NCBI GenBank assembly: GCA_902495705.1 | Contig: CABUXT010000003.1 | Span: 1-64,000 of the forward strand | Direction of reading: 5' to 3' | Source: an uncultured cyanobacterium | Lineage (GTDB): Bacteria; Cyanobacteriota; Vampirovibrionia; Gastranaerophilales; Gastranaerophilaceae | DNA length: 64,000 nt | Notes under the pieces: model-generated | The model's database searches: none | Told to the model about the DNA's origin: nothing | What the model saw: the letters and a program-made list of their open reading frames with translations, nothing else | Shown: one piece after another, positions 42,346 to 50,900 of the stretch | Position numbering within the stretch: the first letter of the stretch is position 1 | Layout: each line of letters begins with the position of its first letter | Program-made: the position numbers and the translations under genes

Positions 42346-43530
42346 ATGACAAAAGATAATCAAGGAAACTTTAAACCCCAAAATCATGACAATAATCAAA
42401 GAAAATCTAATAAGGACGGATTGCCACCTGCTCCAAAATTTCCAAAATCAAAAAAACGTAAAAAAGAGGAAATGGAAATTTTAGCAAAGGCAAGACTCAA
42501 AAAATGGAGACCTGAATACGCAAAGAAAAGAGTATTTATTCCATCTGTTACGGCAGCAATTTTATTGATGTTCGGTTTGTATATGGGTATTATGGCTACA
42601 CATTTTCAATCAACAGATGATGCTTTTGTAGAAGGCAGAATAATTTCAGTAGCGCCAAGGGTATCAGGTCCGGTTACTCATTTATTGGTTGATGATAACC
42701 AATCGGTTAAAAAGGGTGATTTGTTATTAGAAATTGACCCAAATGATTATCAGGTTAAACTTGCTCAAGCAGAGGCAAAATTGGCAGAGGCTCAAGCAAA
42801 ATTAAAGATTTCATCACATGATATTTCAAAAAATTCATCAAATGTAAGTCAAGCTGCAGATGATACAACTTCTGCTAAGTCAAAATTAGATTTTGCACAA
42901 AAGGATTACAAAAGATATAACGATATGTACAAAACAGGTGTAGTATCAAAACAAGATTATGACAGAAGTTCTAAAGAATTAGAAGTTTCAAATGCTAATT
43001 TCCAATCAAGTACCAATAGGGCAAAAGCTATGCAATCTGAATTAGATTCATCAATTGCACAAAATGAAAGTGTAGAGGCTGAAATTAAAAGATTGCAAGC
43101 TGAAGTAGAACAAGCTAAATTGAATTTAAGCTATACAAAAATATACGCACCATCAGATGGGCTTATTTCAGCAAGAAGTGTAGAACAAGGTAACTATGTT
43201 CAAATCGGTCAACCGCTTTTGGCAGTTGTTCCTAGTGAAGTTTGGATTGTTGCAAACTTTAAAGAAGGTCAATTGACTCACATGCGCCAAGGTCAAAAGG
43301 TTACTGTTTCAATCGATGCTTATCCGGGGAAAAAGTTCAAAGCTCACATTGACAGTATTCAAAGAGCAACAGGTGCAAAATCAAGTCTTTTCCCTCCGGA
43401 AAATGCAGTTGGCAGTTACGTAAAAATCGTACAACGTGTTCCTGTCAAGATTGTATTTGACGAAAACTATTTGACAAAATACAATATCGTTCCCGGCATG
43501 TCAGTTGTTCCGAGAGTAAAAATAAAGTAA
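42346..43530 (+). CDS. EmrA/HlyD-type membrane fusion protein
   Basis: A 394-residue periplasmic adaptor. A long basic cytoplasmic tail (1-62) precedes one membrane helix (about 64-83). The HlyD plan follows: STDDAFVEGRIISVAPRVSGPVTHLLVDDNQSVKKGDLLLEIDPNDY, a long Gln/Ala-rich coiled coil, YAPSDGLISARSVEQGNYVQIGQPLLAVVP, and VWIVANFKEGQLTHMRQGQKVTVSIDAYPGKKF. This is the EmrA subgroup that partners MFS pumps (EmrB). No EmrB gene is adjacent; the next gene is a glycosyltransferase. Confidence 0.92.
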   Translation: MTKDNQGNFKPQNHDNNQRKSNKDGLPPAPKFPKSKKRKKEEMEILAKARLKKWRPEYAKKRVFIPSVTAAILLMFGLYMGIMATHFQSTDDAFVEGRIISVAPRVSGPVTHLLVDDNQSVKKGDLLLEIDPNDYQVKLAQAEAKLAEAQAKLKISSHDISKNSSNVSQAADDTTSAKSKLDFAQKDYKRYNDMYKTGVVSKQDYDRSSKELEVSNANFQSSTNRAKAMQSELDSSIAQNESVEAEIKRLQAEVEQAKLNLSYTKIYAPSDGLISARSVEQGNYVQIGQPLLAVVPSEVWIVANFKEGQLTHMRQGQKVTVSIDAYPGKKFKAHIDSIQRATGAKSSLFPPENAVGSYVKIVQRVPVKIVFDENYLTKYNIVPGMSVVPRVKIK

Positions 43531-43627
43531 TGTATCAATCTCGTTATAATATGACGTCTTCTGAGCTTTTTTTGATAAAATATATTATGTAATTAATATA
43601 TTTAGGAAGTAAAAAGATTAGGCGGAT

Positions 43628-44995
43628 ATGAAAGAGCGAATATTACTATTTATAATTGTCTTGGGTTTGACAGCTTTTATTTACATTTTCCAAAGCTATA
43701 CGGTTTGGGGATTGGCACTGTTGGTATCTTTGATGGCTTTGTACGCTATTTTTACCAATGTTGCGTATAAAATCAAACAAAGGAAAGAACAACAGACTCC
43801 GATTGCGAAAAATGAAAACTACAAACCTTTCGTTAGTATTATGATTCCTGCCCATGATGAGGAATCCGTAATCGGCAATACCGTAAGGACTGTCTTAAAC
43901 CTTGATTATCCGAATTTTGAAATAATTGCGATTGATGATAGAAGTACGGATAATACTGCAGCCGTTTTGTTGGATTTAGAAAAAGAATATCCAAACAAGG
44001 TTAAGGCTTTCATTCGTCCAAAAGATGCTTTCCCCGGAAAATCTGCCGTATTGAATGACGCGTTAGCTTTTGCAAAAGGTGAGGCTATTCTGGTCTTTGA
44101 TGCCGATGCGACAATGGAACCTGATTTTTTAACGAATCTTGTTTATGAACTTGAACCGAAAGATGTTGGTGCTGTTCAGGCAAGAAAAATTGTCCGCAAC
44201 AAGGATATGAATATTTTGACACGTTGTCAAAATAACGAAATGACAATGGATACCCACTTCCAAGTCGGCAGAGACTCTGTAAAAGGAGCTGTTGAACTTC
44301 GTGGAAACGGTGAATTGATTAAGCGCACCGCTCTTGAAGATATTGGCGGATGGAATAATTATACAATTACTGATGACCTTGATATGTCAACACGTCTTCA
44401 TATCAAAGGATGGGACGTCCGATTCTGTGCTAATACTGCCGTGTATGAAGAAGGTATTATGTACTTGTTCCCACTGTATAAACAGCGCAGAAGATGGTTG
44501 GAAGGTACAATCAGAAGATATTTAGAATATTTCTGGGATATTTTGACATCTAAAAAAATGTCTATGCGTGTGAGACTTGATATGATTGCATACATTTCAG
44601 AGTTCATCATGCCGGCATGGTTTATAATAGAAATAGGAATTTTGCTTTTCAAAATTTGTCTGAAAGATGCTCAACCGCATATTTTGATGTCTTCTGTTAT
44701 TATGGGATGTATCATTGGATTGGGCTTTATGATGGCTTGCCGTTACAGTTTGAGACGATATGACAATTTACCCAGATGGGATGCTTTTATCCAATCAATT
44801 TATACTTCAGTTTATTTGTTGTTGATTTGGTTCCCATTGGTGTTGTTTATCGGTACAAAAATTTTGTTTATGAAAAAAGATATGAACTGGGGTAAAACCG
44901 CTCACGGTTTGATTCAACATGAACATGCCATTCAAAAAGCAAAAGAAAAAATTAGAAAAGCAAAAGAAGAATTGAAAAAATTATTAGCAAAATAA
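43628..44995 (+). CDS. Processive-type family 2 glycosyltransferase
   Basis: A 455-residue membrane glycosyltransferase with two N-terminal membrane helices. The catalytic domain has SIMIPAHDEESVIGNTVRTVLNLDYPNFEIIAIDDRSTDNT, VFDADATMEPDFL (DxD), ELRGNGELIKRTALEDIGGW, ITDDLDMSTRL (base-like Asp) and the processivity motif QRRRW. Three or four C-terminal membrane helices follow. The layout matches BcsA/PgaC/HasA-type polymerising enzymes of an exopolysaccharide. Product unknown. The C-terminus is a Lys/Glu helix. It is about 97 bases after the adaptor gene. Confidence 0.9.
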   Translation: MKERILLFIIVLGLTAFIYIFQSYTVWGLALLVSLMALYAIFTNVAYKIKQRKEQQTPIAKNENYKPFVSIMIPAHDEESVIGNTVRTVLNLDYPNFEIIAIDDRSTDNTAAVLLDLEKEYPNKVKAFIRPKDAFPGKSAVLNDALAFAKGEAILVFDADATMEPDFLTNLVYELEPKDVGAVQARKIVRNKDMNILTRCQNNEMTMDTHFQVGRDSVKGAVELRGNGELIKRTALEDIGGWNNYTITDDLDMSTRLHIKGWDVRFCANTAVYEEGIMYLFPLYKQRRRWLEGTIRRYLEYFWDILTSKKMSMRVRLDMIAYISEFIMPAWFIIEIGILLFKICLKDAQPHILMSSVIMGCIIGLGFMMACRYSLRRYDNLPRWDAFIQSIYTSVYLLLIWFPLVLFIGTKILFMKKDMNWGKTAHGLIQHEHAIQKAKEKIRKAKEELKKLLAK

Positions 44996-45013
44996 ATAGA
45001 ATAGGAGAAACAA

Positions 45014-45547
45014 ATGCAAACAATTTCAATTGAAGATGTAAGAAATAAAATTAGAGCAATTCCTGATTTCCCTAAAAAAGGAATTATCTTTAGAGATATA
45101 ACAACAGGTATCAAAGATGCCGAAACAATGCGTGCTATGATTGATTTTCTTTGTGACCAATACAAAGATGAAAAAGTTGATTATATTGCAGGTATCGAAA
45201 GCCGCGGTTTTATTTTCGGTATGCCAATGGCTTACAAAATGAACTGTGGTTTTATTCCAATCAGAAAACCAAACAAATTACCTGCTGAAACAATTAAAGA
45301 ATCTTATGACTTGGAATATGGCTCTGATTCAATTGAAATTCACGCTGATGCAATCGAAAAAGGTGCAAGAGTTTTGGTTGTAGATGATTTGTTAGCTACA
45401 GGCGGAACTGCAAAAGCTGCTTGCAATTTGGTTAGAAAAGCAGGCGGAGATTTAGTCGGTGCAGCTTTCTTAATTGAATTAAATGCGCTAAACGGTAGAG
45501 AAAAGCTGGCAGATTGCGGAAAAGTAATTTCTATGTTACAATATTAG
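45014..45547 (+). CDS. apt: Adenine phosphoribosyltransferase
   Basis: A 177-residue purine salvage enzyme converting adenine and PRPP to AMP. It has IRAIPDFPKKGIIFRDITT, GIESRGFIFGMPMAYKM, IPIRKPNKLPAETI and the PRPP-binding VLVVDDLLATGGTAKAACNLV. The length is normal. An AGGAGAAA site precedes the ATG, 18 bases after the glycosyltransferase stop. Confidence 0.95.
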   Translation: MQTISIEDVRNKIRAIPDFPKKGIIFRDITTGIKDAETMRAMIDFLCDQYKDEKVDYIAGIESRGFIFGMPMAYKMNCGFIPIRKPNKLPAETIKESYDLEYGSDSIEIHADAIEKGARVLVVDDLLATGGTAKAACNLVRKAGGDLVGAAFLIELNALNGREKLADCGKVISMLQY

Positions 45548-45573
45548 TAAATCGAAAATCAGGAGAATAAAAA

Positions 45574-45813
45574 ATGAAAAAAGTTGCGATACTACTGGCT
45601 TTATTGGTATTACAGATTCAAGTAACGGCGGTTGCTGCGGCTAATTCAAATTATAATAAAAAGCCTGCACAAAAAACTAAAGCTACAAAACCTGTAAGCA
45701 ATGTAAAAGCTAATGATGGCTACAAACAAGATGGCAGTGACTATTTGTTGAAATACAACATCAACGATTTAGAGTCTGCACCTTGGTTAAACGGTGGCAA
45801 AAGAAAAATTTAA
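45574..45813 (+). CDS. Small secreted protein of unknown function
   Basis: A 79-residue protein with a signal peptide (MKKVAILLALLVLQIQVTAVAAA, cleavage near residue 23) and a mature part rich in Lys, Asn, Thr and Ala, ending LESAPWLNGGKRKI. CAGGAGAA precedes the ATG. It is followed by a strong terminator. No homologous motif is recognised. Confidence 0.6.
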   Translation: MKKVAILLALLVLQIQVTAVAAANSNYNKKPAQKTKATKPVSNVKANDGYKQDGSDYLLKYNINDLESAPWLNGGKRKI

Positions 45814-45821
45814 TTAAAAAG

Positions 45822-45857
45822 AAACACCTTAGTCAAAAATGATTAAGGTGTTTTTCT
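45822..45857. terminator. Bidirectional terminator
   Basis: A stem of 10 perfect pairs plus 3 more with one G-T (45822-45834 with 45841-45853, core AACACCTTA). T-rich flanks are present on both strands, so it can serve the secreted protein gene (+) and the convergent small gene (-). Confidence 0.88.
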
Positions 45858-45891
45858 ATAAGATTATGAGATATAAAGAGAGAGAAGAAAC

Positions 45892-46197
45892 TTATGCTAA
45901 TAATTGTTCAAGTTTTTGAGCAGCAACTTTAGCTTTGTTAGATTGAAGAAGTGATTTTTCGATTCTTTCTTCAATTTCTTTGTCAGATTCAGTTGAATAT
46001 TTAACCATATCCAATGCTTTTACGTAGTCTTGAACAGTTATGAATGGAGAGTCAACTCTTGCAGAAGATGCTGCGCTTAATGATTGAGCATATTCACTTG
46101 CTGTAATCATTGTGTTTTCTGATTCAATGTAACCACCGTTTTTCAATGATTCTGCATATTCTTTAGCTGAAATTAAATCTCCGTAAAATCTTTCCAT
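45892..46197 (-). CDS. Small protein with three IxxxEYxxSL repeats
   Basis: A 101-residue hydrophilic protein. Three units are aligned as ISAKEYAESL (residue 9), ITASEYAQSL (residue 31) and ITVQDYVKAL (residue 52), each followed by a small-residue linker. A Glu/Lys helical tail with QSNKAKVAAQKLEQLLA closes the protein. AGGGAAA precedes the start. There is no signal peptide. Function is unknown; the repeats look like a short-helix binding motif present three times. Confidence 0.6.
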   Translation of the reverse strand: MERFYGDLISAKEYAESLKNGGYIESENTMITASEYAQSLSAASSARVDSPFITVQDYVKALDMVKYSTESDKEIEERIEKSLLQSNKAKVAAQKLEQLLA

Positions 46198-46387
46198 TTT
46201 TATTTTCCCTTTATCTCTTGTATATCCCTTACACTTATATAAAGTATTTTAGTTTTTAAAAATTGCGCAAATCGTACCTAAAAAGTATATAATTTTAACA
46301 TAACTTTACAATAGTTTATAAGACTATCTCTTGGCGCGGTTTTGGGGTAAAATTAAAGAAAAGAATTAGCTAGAAAAGGAAATATAA

Positions 46388-47485
46388 ATGCTTAGAACAG
46401 GAATCGTAGGACTGCCAAATGTCGGCAAATCAACTTTATTTAACGCACTTACAAATGCAAGAAACGCTCAGAGTGCCAATTATCCGTTTTGTACAATTGA
46501 ACCAAATATTGGTGTTGTAGATGTTCCGGATGAAAGATTGGAAGTTCTTGCAAAACTTTGCAAAACAGATGTAATTATCCCAACGGCAATTGAGTTTGTG
46601 GATATTGCAGGTTTGGTAAAAGGTGCAAGTAAAGGCGAAGGTTTGGGAAACCAATTCTTACAAAATATTCGTGAGGTTGATGCTATTATTCAGGTTGTAA
46701 GATGTTTTGATGATGAAAATACAATCCACGTAGCGGGAAAAGTTGACCCAATCAGTGATATTGAAACAATTAACACTGAACTTGCCCTTGCTGATATGGC
46801 ATCTGTAGAAAGACGTCAGGCAAGAATTGCCAAAGTCGTTAAATCTGGTGATAAAGAGGCTGTATTAGAAGATAAAGTTTTGAAAAAGTTGGCTGATTTA
46901 CTTTCAGAATGTTCATTTATTGATGTTTCAAAACATTTTGATGAAGACGAAATTCCTGTAGTAAAAATGTTGAACTTGTTGTCAACAAAACCTGTTATTT
47001 ATTGTGCAAATGTTTCTGAATTTGATTTAAAAGACGGCAACGATTACACAAGAAAAGTTGAAGAGTATGCAAAATCTCACGGAGCTGAGATGGTTGTTAT
47101 TACTGCAAAAATCGAAGAAGAACTTGCTGATTTAGGCAAAGAAGAGGCTCAAGAATATTTGCAAGAACTTGGTATTGAAGATAGCGGTATCAACAGAATG
47201 ATTAAGTCTGTTTATAACTTGTTGAAGTTGAGAACCTTTATTACCGCAGGAGAAAAGGAAGTTCGAGCTTGGACCATTACAGCAGGAACAAAAGCTCCTC
47301 AGGCTGCAGGCGTAATCCACACAGATTTTGAAAAAGGTTTCATCAGGGCTGAAATTACACCATATAAAGATTTTGCTGAACTTGGTTCATATAATGCTTG
47401 CAAAGAAAAAGGGGTAACTCGTCTTGAAGGCAAGGATTATGTAGTTCAAGATGGTGACCTCGTTCACTTTAGATTTGCAGTGTAA
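46388..47485 (+). CDS. ychF: Ribosome-binding ATPase YchF (OLA1 family)
   Basis: A 365-residue P-loop protein of the Obg-related family. GLPNVGKSTLFNAL is G1, ANYPFCTIEPNIGVV is G2, and VDIAGLVKGASKGEGLGNQFL is G3. The position of NKxD reads ANVSE, as in ATP-using YchF. The C-terminal TGS-like part has FFTAGEKEVRAWTI-type sequence TFITAGEKEVRAWTITAGTKAPQAAGVIHTDFEKGFIRAE and ends VHFRFAV. Full length. Confidence 0.96.
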   Translation: MLRTGIVGLPNVGKSTLFNALTNARNAQSANYPFCTIEPNIGVVDVPDERLEVLAKLCKTDVIIPTAIEFVDIAGLVKGASKGEGLGNQFLQNIREVDAIIQVVRCFDDENTIHVAGKVDPISDIETINTELALADMASVERRQARIAKVVKSGDKEAVLEDKVLKKLADLLSECSFIDVSKHFDEDEIPVVKMLNLLSTKPVIYCANVSEFDLKDGNDYTRKVEEYAKSHGAEMVVITAKIEEELADLGKEEAQEYLQELGIEDSGINRMIKSVYNLLKLRTFITAGEKEVRAWTITAGTKAPQAAGVIHTDFEKGFIRAEITPYKDFAELGSYNACKEKGVTRLEGKDYVVQDGDLVHFRFAV

Positions 47486-47713
47486 TGTGACATACCCTCG
47501 CCCCTTGAGGGAGAGGGGTAAAGACTAGCAAATTTTGCAGTGGATTACCACGTCACTCCGTTAAGACCCTTGCTACAATTGCATGTCAAGGTTCCTCGTA
47601 ATGACGTGAATTTTTTGTATTGTCATTCTGAAGGATTAAAAATCTTGCCAACTTGTTTGGCTTAGATTTTATCCTATTCAGAATCTATCAATGTTTATTT
47701 AGAAAACTAGTAT

Positions 47714-47792
47714 GTCACCCTGAACTGACTAGAATATGAGTTGAGCTAAAGCGAAACGTAATATTCTCTTCCTACTCGGCGCTTCAGGGACT
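47714..47792 (+). repeat. 79-nt hairpin element, CCTGAA type
   Basis: It begins GTCACCCTGAA and ends TTCAGGGACT. The interior contains TTGAGCTAAAGCGAAACG and TTCCTACTCGG. It aligns over its whole length with 59061-59139, which has GTCATTCCGAA and TTCGGAATCT at the same places. Confidence 0.75.
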
Positions 47793-47846
47793 TTTCTATT
47801 TAATAATTTTGCAATTATTACTATTGCCCAATATTGCTTATTGAAA

Positions 47847-47935
47847 AGATTCCGAAACAGCTCAGACTACGCCCGCATACAAGCTCACTCGTTTCGCTTT
47901 AGCTCAACGGTTCGTTTTGTAAAGTTCGGAATGAC
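47847..47935 (-). repeat. 89-nt hairpin element, TCCGAA type
   Basis: Read on the - strand it begins GTCATTCCGAA and ends TTCGGAATCT. Its interior matches 31111-31199 over the full length (TTGAGCTAAAGCGAAACG, GTATGCGGGC). The terminal arms differ from that copy but stay paired. Confidence 0.75.
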
Positions 47936-47967
47936 AATATTAAAGTGTCTTCTAAATGAAGTATATC

Positions 47968-50900
47968 CTACTTGCTCAATAGTGCAAGCTTTTTACCACA
48001 ATCGCAGCCTTTGTTTTGGTAGGCATTTGCCACAAATTGCGTATTCGGTTTTACCTTGCAACTACCGGTGAAAGTCAATGGTACACCTTTATCAGGTACA
48101 TGGTACAATACTAAAGTTGAATCTGTAATTGGAGTTGGTACAGGATGTCCATCATACATTCTTGTTAAATAGTAGTTCCCAACTTCATCAACTTTTACTT
48201 TGTAGGTGTCATTTTCATCGTTAGCGTTGACAAATACAGTGTCCTTTTCAAGCCCTGAGATTCCATATTGGTTGTCGCCACCTTCTGAAAAGTTCAATCT
48301 GTCTAAGTATAAAGTCTTAGGATGATATTCTTTTCTAAAATCGTACTCAATGCCTGTTGGGTTGAAGATAGAAATCGCCATTCTGCCATCCGGAGATTGT
48401 CTGAATATTGATGTTACAAGTTCGCCTGATTGAGTTTTATTTAGCGGTAATGTGTAAATCGCACCGTTATTTAGCGCGTTACATCTAGGGTCTTTTCTAA
48501 CCTTCATAACATCGTTCATTTCATCTTTGTATTTTGCAATGAACTCTTTGTATTTTCTGTTATTTGGGTCAACCCATTCGTCGTGAACCTTTTGACGACC
48601 TTGCAAGTACATGTTTTTAGTCTTTGTGTCGTAGCCTGTTGCGCCGACATCATCTCCATCAAACAATGTTGGCATGCCAGGAAGTGCAACCAAATATTTC
48701 ATCATACCCATTAATTTTGTCATTGCAGGTCTCATTGTTGCTTCAAATACATCGTTTTCAAAATTTTCACCTGATGGTAGATTCAAACCGTAAACTTGGC
48801 GAGCTTGTTTTAATACCATTGCGATTGAAACGTCAAACGGTTTGATACCAAAAGCTTCTGGGTCAAATCTTTTACCTAGGAATTTACCTTGTGCTAAATC
48901 TGCAACTGATTTACTTAATGCGACAAATGCTCTGTTAAATTCGTCATTTGAGTAGTGATAATCATCTCTGTATTTTTGCAATGTGTTGATTAAAGCCGGT
49001 CTGATTGCATCTGCCATAGCTACAGCTTTTGGAGATACTGCTGTATAGTCAAAATTCCATACTTCATTATCGGTGATATTTTCTAGGAATTTATCATTAA
49101 CGATTTGATAAGCCTTTTTCAAGTTGTTGAAGTTGCCATCGTCTTTGTATGTCAAATCAGAATAGAACAAGCCCATATCCATTGCTGCGCAATGAAGAGC
49201 TCTTGGTTTATCGTGGTTGCCGATAAATGTGTAAGAGTATTTTAATGAATCGTCGCCACCTGCTCTAATAAAGGCATCTTGGTTAATTCCGACCATTTTG
49301 TTAAATAATAATCTTTGAGGGAATGACTTGTCTGGAAATTCGGAACCGTCTTCAAAAGATTTAGAAAATATTTTTGCAACATCACTAAAGAAGAAGGAAT
49401 AGTTAGCTGTTGCTGTTATTCCTGTATCTCTTAAAAATTTTGGAACAATATCTGTTTTCTTTGGATAAGTTTTTGATTTGCTGCCAAAACCTGTATCAAA
49501 CAACGCACCTTCATCTGTAACTTCTGCAACTGTGTATGCATTAGGGTTTTTAGAAATTACACCTTGTGCAAATTTTTGCCAGAAGTTGCTAACTTGTTTC
49601 CAAGTGTGTTCAAAAGTTGTGTTGTGATTTTTTAGAGCCTCAACATCTGCGATATCTTTTGTAGCATCAATTCTCCAATCAAGTCCTGATTGAGTTTTGT
49701 CAATAATCAAATCCGCAAGTTGTAGTCCTGCTAGGTTTGTATTTTTCAAAGCTCTTGCAAAACTTTCAACAAGTTCGCTATCAACAGATGAATCCAAATT
49801 TTTCATGCCTTTTTGCATTACATCAAGCACCATTTCTGCCTCTTCTTCAGGGCAAGAGGGATGTGTGATTCCAAGTGTTTGAAGTGATGTTTCTTTTAAT
49901 TTCTTATAATCATAAGTTATTTCACCTGAAACGGAGTCCATTGTAGGCGCAGCTTTAGGTAATAATGATTTAATCACTGCATATTTTGCAATTTCAGGAG
50001 TTAAAAGCGGTAATACATATTTACCAAATTCAGTAACTTCGTCTCCGTCAAACAATTTTTTATCATCAGGCAGAACAGAATTTAAGTTGTCAAAGACAGA
50101 TTGAGCGTAGTCAGCCATTTCATGTGTATAGATACCTTCCATTCTGTTGTAAGTTTTTTGATATTCAGGGGATAAGTTTTTGTTTCCTTGTTTATATAAT
50201 TCGTAGCGAGGTACACCGATTTCAGAAGAAACAGAGGCTCTTTTTGAAATTAAAGGTGATGCCAAAACAGAAACCAAATTGTCTCCAAATTCAATTGCAT
50301 CAAGCGGAGTGTTCATCAAACCTTCAATGATTTGACTTCTTTTATCTTCGTCAGAAAGTTTACGTTTGTTGTTATACATACCATCAAGTACATTTTCAAC
50401 TTCAGCTTTTGAAACTTCTGCTTTCACGGATGTTGGGAAAACTTTGTTATTAGAAAGTTTTGAAATTAAATTGTAAACTTGTGATGGATTTTGAGCATCT
50501 ACATTTTTTAAACTTTGAGCAACATACATTCTTAAAATATCGTCAGTTTTTTGTGTCCAATATTGACCTGATGTTACGGCATAATCTTGAACTTGAGCAT
50601 TGCCTCTCAAAATCTTTGCCATTTCTTCTCTTTTTTCGGTTGGAGAAAGGTTTTTCAAAGCTTTTGTGTCAGCATTTGAAAATACGAAGTTTAATTTGGC
50701 AATATCAGGGTTAGCATCCCAAGTGTCAAATCCGCCTTCAAATTTGCCATCAACTACAAAATTTTCGTTTTTAGAAAGCAATCTTGCTCCGCGATAGCCT
50801 TTTAAATCGATAGAAGAATCAGGATTTGCATCGTTATATTCGTTTAATCTTTTAACGTTTTTGTTATAAATTTCAGGGTCGATTTCAAATGCGTACGGAA

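Larger units (their letters stand above)
47486..47936. repeat. Gene-free gap with several dispersed repeats
   Basis: In order it holds a CCCTCGCCCCTTGAGGGAGA element (about 47494-47515), a GTGGATTACCACGTCACTCC..TCCTCGTAATGACGTGA element (about 47538-47610), and an insert-bearing hairpin GTCATTCTGAA..TTCAGAATCT (about 47621-47687, with a nested TTGCCAA/TTGGC arm). The 79-nt element follows at 47714-47792 and an 89-nt element on the - strand at 47847-47935. Small ORFs here run through repeats and are not genes. Confidence 0.7.

Noticed and set aside
47841..48071. 76-residue ORF
   Set aside because: It begins inside the 89-nt repeat element and runs into the antisense of the GH13-like gene.
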